NCBI RefSeq assembly: GCF_900155635.1
Contig: NZ_LT732540.1
Span: 277,661-341,660, forward strand
Direction of reading: 5' to 3'
Source: Olsenella urininfantis
GTDB lineage: Bacteria > Actinomycetota > Coriobacteriia > Coriobacteriales > Atopobiaceae
Length of the DNA stretch: 64,000 nt
A program made the translations under genes and the position numbers. Within the stretch, counting starts at the first letter, position 1. Each line of letters starts with the position of its first letter. The notes under the pieces were generated by a model. The model saw only the letters and a list, made by a program, of their open reading frames with translations. It had not been told where the DNA came from and ran no database searches. Positions 58,855-64,000 of this stretch are shown here, in pieces.

Positions 58855-59928
58855 ATGTCACGTTTCTCGAACAGGACCCAGATGCTCATCACCACCCTTG
58901 CGGCCACGGGGGTCGCGCTGGCGGTCTCCGGCCCCGTGACCGCCCTCGCTGCAGACGTCACCCCGGCCGTTCCCACCGCCCCAAGCACCGAGGCGACGAT
59001 CACCGAGGACCTTGCCACCACCCTCTCTGCCGATGCGACTCCCGTCGAGGCTGACGCCAACCCCGTGCCTGTCGCTGGCGCTCCTGACGCCCGCGCCCAC
59101 GTTGAGCTCAAGGGTGACCTCCTCGTCAACGGAGACTCGACCAGCACCGCGCCCGCGGAGGTTGTGGAGGCTCCCGAGGGGAAGGACACCGTCGCCAAGG
59201 TGACCGCCAATCTGGATGTCGAAGAGGTCACCAAGCAGATGAAGAAACTTGAGCAGGATTATGGCATCCCGTCGGAAGAGCTCTCCAACATTATGCTCAG
59301 CCACGAGGGCGATCCGGGAGTGACCAGCACCTTTACCGCAACCTACAGGATTACCGACGGGCTCGAGTTCGACAAGTCTGCGCCCACGCTCTCGGAGAAC
59401 GACCTCTTCGAGATCACCAACGACGTGATCTCGCCCGACGGTCTCGAGCGCACGGTCACCATGACCCTCAAGAACCCCGGATACGCCACGTACAAGGAGC
59501 TGTTCGATGCCGTCAGCAAGGTGAAGACCCTCTCCATGGACTTCAACGTCATCGTCAAGAAGGGCACGACGGAGCTTCAGACGATCAGTGGAGATGTCGA
59601 CGGCTCGTTTGAGAGCACGGCGAGCTATCTGGGACATGTGATTCCCTTTGAGCTGACTTGGTCGGGCGTCCAGTCTGACGGTGGCGCCGACTCCACCGCC
59701 CCGTACGGCATCAACGCCACCATCAAGGTGACGCCTGCCCCCGCCTCCGAGGAGACCCCCGACCCCGAGGCCCAGGATCCCAAGCCCGCCGCACCCAAGC
59801 ACATGGCCCCCGCTAAGACCCTTCCTCAGACCTCCGACAGCAGTGCTGGCGTGGCAGGCCTGGCCGCCATGGTCTCCGCTGGCGTCGCCGCGCTCGTCGG
59901 TGCCGCAAGGCTTCGCAGGCAGAGCTAG
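58855..59928 (+). CDS. Cell-wall-anchored protein with LPQTS sorting signal
   Basis: 357 residues: a signal peptide (ending ALAAD), an Ala/Pro/Thr-rich stretch, a beta-rich domain (ELKGDLLVNGD, TATYRITDGLEFDKS, the latter like streptococcal isopeptide-type pilin domains), a PAP-rich wall spanner and LPQTS-DSSAGVAG plus hydrophobic helix and RLRRQS tail. The fifth sorting position is Ser instead of Gly. GAAGGGAG lies 11 bases before ATG 58855. Confidence 0.78.
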   Translation: MSRFSNRTQMLITTLAATGVALAVSGPVTALAADVTPAVPTAPSTEATITEDLATTLSADATPVEADANPVPVAGAPDARAHVELKGDLLVNGDSTSTAPAEVVEAPEGKDTVAKVTANLDVEEVTKQMKKLEQDYGIPSEELSNIMLSHEGDPGVTSTFTATYRITDGLEFDKSAPTLSENDLFEITNDVISPDGLERTVTMTLKNPGYATYKELFDAVSKVKTLSMDFNVIVKKGTTELQTISGDVDGSFESTASYLGHVIPFELTWSGVQSDGGADSTAPYGINATIKVTPAPASEETPDPEAQDPKPAAPKHMAPAKTLPQTSDSSAGVAGLAAMVSAGVAALVGAARLRRQS

Positions 59929-59956
59929 TCTCCGGTCTTTACACATCGGGTCATCG

Positions 59957-59988
59957 AGGTGCCACCTTCGCGGGTGGCACTTCTTTTT
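59957..59988 (+). terminator. Rho-independent terminator
   Basis: GTGCCACC-TTCGCG-GGTGGCAC followed by TTCTTTTTTG. Confidence 0.9.
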
Positions 59989-60144
59989 TGGGACGCCACC
60001 GTTGCCCTACCCACCCGCCCGCCTCTCCCTGGGTCCATGTACGGGAGACGAGTAATTCTGCTCCATCCGTTCTGGTGGCGACCAGGCACATTCGGGCCAT
60101 GGGGTCCGACACGACCGGGCTCGATACAACCGGAGGGGGAAGCC

Positions 60145-60429
60145 ATGGAAAGGACCAGAAGGGCCGTCCTCGTGGCGGCGATCGCGTGGGTGTTCGTGCT
60201 GGGTGTGACGCTCGTTGGGTGCGGCGGCAACACGGAGGACAACAAGGCGAACTTCGTGGGCGAATGGACGCTCTCGGAGATGGTCGATGGCAGCGAGACC
60301 ATAAAGGGGGACGACCTTGCCAAGTGGGGGCTTACCGTCACCCTGACGAACAAGGAGGACGGAACGTCGATGGGCTTCGTGAAGGCGGATGCCAGCGGCT
60401 CGTCGTCACAGGGTGGCAGCGGGGCGTAG
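60145..60429 (+). CDS. Small lipoprotein of unknown function
   Basis: 94 residues with a lipoprotein signal peptide ending in LVGC and a short domain NFVGEWTLSEMVDG that resembles the first strands of lipocalin-like repeats. The domain is short and ends in a Ser/Gly tail, so it may be truncated. GGAGGGGG precedes the ATG. Confidence 0.65.
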   Translation: MERTRRAVLVAAIAWVFVLGVTLVGCGGNTEDNKANFVGEWTLSEMVDGSETIKGDDLAKWGLTVTLTNKEDGTSMGFVKADASGSSSQGGSGA

Positions 60430-60663
60430 CCGGCAGGCGTGAGACTGGGGTCGCTCTCCAGTCACCGTTTCAGCAGGATCTTCGGTGCCGGCGCGCGAGG
60501 CGCGAGGTGGCACCGATGCCTCGGGGCTTCCGCATGGCGTGGGAGCCCCCGGCCTCTCTGGACGAGCGGGCCAATCCAAAAAAATACGCCGAGTCTTGCA
60601 ACACACGCGCCTGTCGTTGCGCCTTATGGGTGTCATGAGGGAAAACGCCCAAAGGAGAGAGAC
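60430..60663. other. Gap with two hairpins
   Basis: GACTGG/CCAGTC (60442-60463) and TCGGTGCC/GGCACCGA (60481-60515) can form stems; no gene is visible. Confidence 0.4.
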
Positions 60664-61179
60664 ATGTTTTGCAAGAACTGCGGAAGCGAGCTCAGGGACG
60701 GCGTACTGTTCTGTGCCAGCTGTGGACGGGAGGTGGGGCAGGGCGCTCCTTCGCTCGGCGACCTCGAGCCCGGGTGCCACCTCATCTCAGAGGACCCCAT
60801 CGAGGCGTTTCCGTCCGCCGCCTTTGGGCACGAGCGCCAGAAGAGGACGATCCTCCTCGCCATCCTTGCCGCCGTGCTGGTCATCGCCGTCGTGGCCTTC
60901 GCTCTGACGCGTCCCAAGCCATCCACCTACGCAGGTAACTACCTGGGAAGCTCCGGCTCCTACCTGAGCCTGGCCGCAGACGGCAGCTGCGTCTACTCCG
61001 AGGGCGACTCCACGGGCACCGGCACCGGTACCTATGCCGTGGAGGGCAACACCCTGACCGTGAACGCAAGCAACCTGGGCTATCCCATCCACGCAGACAT
61101 CAGCAACTTCACCAACACGCTGCTCATGGTCTCAGACGCAAGCAGCTGGAACGACGAGGCGTTCGTGAGGCAACCGTAG
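60664..61179 (+). CDS. Zinc-ribbon single-pass membrane protein
   Basis: 171 residues. An N-terminal zinc ribbon (C3, C6, C17, C20; MFCKNCG...FCASCG) is cytoplasmic, a transmembrane helix lies at 62-81, and the outer part (YAGNYLGSSGSYLSLAADGSC) is a small beta domain. The ribbon has the same spacing as that of the sigma-factor fusion 91 bp downstream, so the two probably work together. AAGGAGAGAGAC precedes the ATG. Confidence 0.75.
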   Translation: MFCKNCGSELRDGVLFCASCGREVGQGAPSLGDLEPGCHLISEDPIEAFPSAAFGHERQKRTILLAILAAVLVIAVVAFALTRPKPSTYAGNYLGSSGSYLSLAADGSCVYSEGDSTGTGTGTYAVEGNTLTVNASNLGYPIHADISNFTNTLLMVSDASSWNDEAFVRQP

Positions 61180-61270
61180 CGCCCGCAGGCCGAAACGGCG
61201 GTTGGGACCATACCGCCATCGCCGACAATAGTTATGGAAATCCTCAACTTCCCGTCCCCTAGGAGAAGCC

Positions 61271-63331
61271 ATGTTCTGTTCCAACTGCGGCGCCCGCCTG
61301 GGCGAAGCCGACCGCTTCTGCAGCACCTGCGGCGCGCCCGCCTCGTCCGCACCCCCCGAGCCAAGGGCCGCGCGCACCCCTCGTCGAAGCGATGCCGAGA
61401 AGGTCGCCGCGCTCATCACGCGCATGCAGTCCGGCAGGGACGACAGCGCCTTCTCGGAGCTCTTCGAGCAGACGAAGCGCTACGTGGCCTTTCTGGTCAG
61501 GAAGAGCGGCGTGCCCGAGAGCGACGTGGATGACGTGCTCCAAAACGTGTTCGTGTCCATCTATCGCGACCTTCCCGCGCTGAGGGACCCTCGCGCGGGG
61601 CTGGGCTGGATAAAGAGCCTCGCCTGCCATCGCGCGGCAGACTTCCTGCGCTCCCGGCATGACGCGCTGCTGGCGGACGAGCAGACCCAGGACTGGCTTT
61701 CTGGGGGAGGGGAGGGCACCGCGGCGGACGAGGGATCGCTGGCCAGCTCCTTTGACCTTCCGGGGGAGGCCCTCGAGCGCGAGGAGGTCTGCCAGGTCAT
61801 ACGGTCCTTCATCGAGGAACTGCCGCAGGACCAGCAACGCCTCTTCCTGACGCGCTACATGGGCGGCCTCTCGTCGAGCGACATAGCCCAGAGCTGGGGC
61901 TTGAACGCAAACACCGTGCGCAGCCAGCTGTCCCGCGCGCGCAAGACCCTGCAGGAGCGGATCGACTCCTACTCCGAGGAGCGCGGCTACAAGCTCTACG
62001 CCATGGACGGCGTCGCGCTTGCGCTCCTGCTCTTCCAGGGGGAGCTGGATGCCACGCAGGTGGGCTGCACCGCAGCCCAGGTGATCTCGCGGCTGTCCGC
62101 TCCGGCCCCGGCCCCCGGCGCGCCGTCTGCGGCCGTTCCTGCGCCTGCCGGCGGACAGGCGTCAACGGCCGTCACGACCGCAGCCAAGGCGGGCGTTCCC
62201 TTTGCCGTCAAGCTTGCGGGAATGGTCGTTGCGGCAACGGTTCTGGGAGGTGGCGCCAGCTACGGCCTGTGGCGTGCCAACGAGGCGCCTCGTCCCCAGG
62301 GACAAGCCCAGGAGGAGGTTGGCGCCCAAGAGGGCGAGAAGGAGCCCGCCCTGGACAGGCAAAAGGTGGCCGAGCTCTACGCCAGCACGCTTGACCAGGT
62401 ATCGAGCTACGACTTCTTCGAGGGCCTCGAGGGCATGGCCCCCTCGGGCTCCTACAGCTACGCGTTGGCGGACATGAACCAGGATGGCATCCCCGAGCTG
62501 GTCGTCGAGGCGGATGCCGGCGCCGGCATGAGCGCCGTGCGCGTCTTCTCGTCCAACGCCGATGGCAGCAAGCTCCTTGCGCCCAGCGGCTCCTTGATGA
62601 CGGGTGCCGCGTCCGCTGGCGGCTTCCGCGGTGGGGTGCTTGCCTCCAGCAAGGCGGATGGGCTCCTCTACAGCACCCTGTCCAGCGGAAGTGGAAGCGT
62701 GAGCGTGTATAGGGCCCACATCGAGGGCGAGAGGCTTGTGCAGGGTGACCCTGTGTACCAGTTCAACGTTGCCTCGGGTGACGACGGCTTCTCTGCCGAG
62801 AGCCAGCCTCTCGAGTTCACGGCCTCGGCCGACCGGGCCCCGCTCTATGCCTGGGCGGGAATGGAGGCGCCAGAGACGGCTCAGGGCAGCGCACCCTCCG
62901 GTGGCTCCTCCCTCGATGCGGCAATAGCCGCTGCCCGGGACCAGGGGCTCTCGGTCTACACGGGCACGCTGCGCATCGTCTCTGGGTACGAGCTGCTTGA
63001 GATCCAAAGGTCCCAGTCTGCGGGCATGGACCTCGGATCAATCAATGCCGAGGAGGCGTTTGGCTCCCGCGCTCTCTCGTCGGACTACGCGATCCTTATG
63101 CTCGACGGGCCAACCGACGTGCTGGCGGGCAATGGTGACGGCAGGGGGCAGCGAGAGGCTACCGCCACGATGATCTGCCTGCTTGGCGAGAACGGCGACG
63201 TCTCTTCCTGGCAGGCCCATGACGGGCAGCGCGTCACGGTGTCCATCGACCCCAACCGCAGCTGGTGGCCGTCGGATGCGAGCCTGCCTCTTGGCGTGCC
63301 GCGCACCATGACGGGGCAGCTGCTCTCGTAG
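61271..63331 (+). CDS. Membrane-tethered ECF sigma factor with N-terminal zinc ribbon
   Basis: 686 residues in one frame. Residues 3-20 are a CxxC...CxxC zinc ribbon. Residues ~55-130 are sigma region 2 (FSELFEQTKRYVAFLVRKSG, SDVDDVLQNVFVSIYRDL, DFLRSRH) and ~170-230 are sigma region 4 (LPQDQQRLFLTRYMGGLSSS, NTVRSQLSRARKTLQ). A Pro/Ala linker leads to a transmembrane helix at ~309-333. The outer ~350 residues carry an EF-hand/FG-GAP-like loop DMNQDGIPEL near 400. The order suggests a sigma factor held at the membrane until an outside signal acts. AGGAG lies five bases before the ATG. Confidence 0.85.
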   Translation: MFCSNCGARLGEADRFCSTCGAPASSAPPEPRAARTPRRSDAEKVAALITRMQSGRDDSAFSELFEQTKRYVAFLVRKSGVPESDVDDVLQNVFVSIYRDLPALRDPRAGLGWIKSLACHRAADFLRSRHDALLADEQTQDWLSGGGEGTAADEGSLASSFDLPGEALEREEVCQVIRSFIEELPQDQQRLFLTRYMGGLSSSDIAQSWGLNANTVRSQLSRARKTLQERIDSYSEERGYKLYAMDGVALALLLFQGELDATQVGCTAAQVISRLSAPAPAPGAPSAAVPAPAGGQASTAVTTAAKAGVPFAVKLAGMVVAATVLGGGASYGLWRANEAPRPQGQAQEEVGAQEGEKEPALDRQKVAELYASTLDQVSSYDFFEGLEGMAPSGSYSYALADMNQDGIPELVVEADAGAGMSAVRVFSSNADGSKLLAPSGSLMTGAASAGGFRGGVLASSKADGLLYSTLSSGSGSVSVYRAHIEGERLVQGDPVYQFNVASGDDGFSAESQPLEFTASADRAPLYAWAGMEAPETAQGSAPSGGSSLDAAIAAARDQGLSVYTGTLRIVSGYELLEIQRSQSAGMDLGSINAEEAFGSRALSSDYAILMLDGPTDVLAGNGDGRGQREATATMICLLGENGDVSSWQAHDGQRVTVSIDPNRSWWPSDASLPLGVPRTMTGQLLS

Positions 63332-63352
63332 CAGGGACCTTTCGTCGGGGGG

Positions 63353-63619
63353 CTAGCGCCTCAGCACCACCTCGAGCGCGTCGGACTCCATGCCGGCGCG
63401 CTCGATCACGCGGCAGAAGCCGTCGAACCACTCCCTGCGCCGGCCCTTCCCAGAGCGGGAGAGCTCGATGCGCGCGAGCCCGCCCACCTCGCCCAGGCAG
63501 TCGGACAGCGCCGCGAGGTTGTTGCCGTAGTAGCTTGGAAACCCCAGCTCATGGGCCAGGAAGTGGTGCAGCTCCTCGGGCGTCGCAAAGTCCGTCTCCG
63601 CAATGCGCAGCTCCTTCAT
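63353..63619 (-). CDS. Barstar-family ribonuclease inhibitor
   Basis: 88 residues. FATPEELHHFLAHELGFPSY followed by YGNNLAALSDCLGEV is the barstar signature, including the Asp-containing helix that plugs the barnase active site. ATG 63619 has AGGAGG seven bases upstream. It is 16 bp downstream of the barnase gene on the same strand. Confidence 0.88.
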   Translation of the reverse strand: MKELRIAETDFATPEELHHFLAHELGFPSYYGNNLAALSDCLGEVGGLARIELSRSGKGRRREWFDGFCRVIERAGMESDALEVVLRR

Positions 63620-63635
63620 GCGGGTACCTCCTGGC

Positions 63636-64000
63636 CTAGTAGAGCCGCTCGAAGCTCTTGTAGTGATCTGGCGTGTAGTAGACAAGGCCGTCGTTGGAGA
63701 ACACGATGCGCTCGGCGCCTCGGCAGCCGCCCTGGTAGTTGATGTCGCACTCCGTCCAACGGCGCCCCTTGGCCTCGGGCAGCAGGCCGTCGTCGTTGTA
63801 GAAGCGGCCGCCTCCGATGGACTTTCCTGGCAGGACGTCGTCCAGGTTTCCCTTTTCGGCTTCCCAGCCCGCCTCCTTGGCCTTGGTCTTGCTCACGAAG
63901 TTCGCGGGCAGGTGCCCAAACTGGTGAATGTAGGTCGCGACCTCGCCCTTGCCGGTGTAGCTGCCGTCCTCGACCACCTCCACCTGGGTGGTCGCGCTGT
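63636..64000 (-). CDS. Barnase-like ribonuclease (N-terminus outside the window)
   Basis: Guanyl-preferring microbial RNase of the N1/T1/barnase type. Recognisable blocks are HLPANFVSKTKAKEAGW, KGNLDDVLPGKSIGGGRF and the catalytic triad: Glu in WTECDIN, Arg in RGAERIVF, His in TPDHYKSF. The frame remains open to the right edge (…SATTQVEVVEDG), so a signal peptide or a longer toxin-delivery part lies beyond the window. Barstar downstream gives immunity. Confidence 0.9.
   Translation of the reverse strand, partial: SATTQVEVVEDGSYTGKGEVATYIHQFGHLPANFVSKTKAKEAGWEAEKGNLDDVLPGKSIGGGRFYNDDGLLPEAKGRRWTECDINYQGGCRGAERIVFSNDGLVYYTPDHYKSFERLY

Overview
The window is high-GC chromosomal DNA from an actinobacterium of the class Coriobacteriia, most likely family Atopobiaceae (Olsenella-like). 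This rests on gene content and order (tmk-holB-ricT ... rsmI ... metG-rsmA-tatD, then comF - structured RNA - hpf), strong GC bias at third codon positions, Shine-Dalgarno-led genes packed head to tail, and LPxTG surface proteins. I made no database comparison; every family assignment comes from motifs read by eye.

Layout. 1-11.8 kb: DNA replication, translation and RNA-modification housekeeping genes (tmk, holB, ricT, queD, rsmI, metG, rsmA, tatD), interrupted by two arrays of an unusual 58-bp dyad element repeated with a 73-bp period. 11.9-14.6 kb: comF, a roughly 250-nt structured RNA (candidate raiA-motif RNA), a substrate-binding lipoprotein and the ribosome hibernation factor. 14.6-34.9 kb: metabolic and hypothetical genes, including DegV, a beta-hydroxyacid dehydrogenase, an NYN nuclease, a DUF523-purine nucleoside phosphorylase fusion, tRNA-Thr, a TetR regulator coupled to a giant acyl-CoA dehydratase activase, a decapitated hybrid cluster protein, pepT, two HAD phosphatases and plsY.

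35.1-40.7 kb: a 5.6-kb island inserted in the initiator tRNA-fMet gene, bounded by a 50-bp duplication of the tRNA 3' half. It carries an MmeI-like restriction-methylation fusion, an EcsC-like protein, a truncated Mrr nuclease and mobile-element cargo; no integrase remains. 41.2-50.3 kb: an accessory operon with two methyltransferase-type genes and a thiazoline-carboxylate hydrolase-type gene (two of these three are broken), a TetR repressor, a pair of YbtP/YbtQ-like ABC half-transporters, and a complete ECF transporter (S, T and fused double ATPase). Three matching 22-bp dyads precede the first gene, the repressor and the first ABC gene, so the region reads as one TetR regulon, plausibly for uptake and processing of a thiazoline-type metallophore. 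50.9-55.6 kb: stress proteins, a dead IS3-family element, three small cargo genes (two with a matching leader exactly 81 nt upstream, one with its ribosome-binding site in a hairpin) and a truncated integrase.

55.8-64 kb: an AIM24 protein, two divergent cell-wall-anchored proteins (LPQTG and LPQTS sorting motifs) around an AT-rich promoter region, a small lipoprotein, and a remarkable pair: a zinc-ribbon membrane protein followed by a 686-residue zinc-ribbon/ECF-sigma/transmembrane/extracytoplasmic fusion. A barnase-barstar pair closes the window; the barnase gene runs off the right edge.
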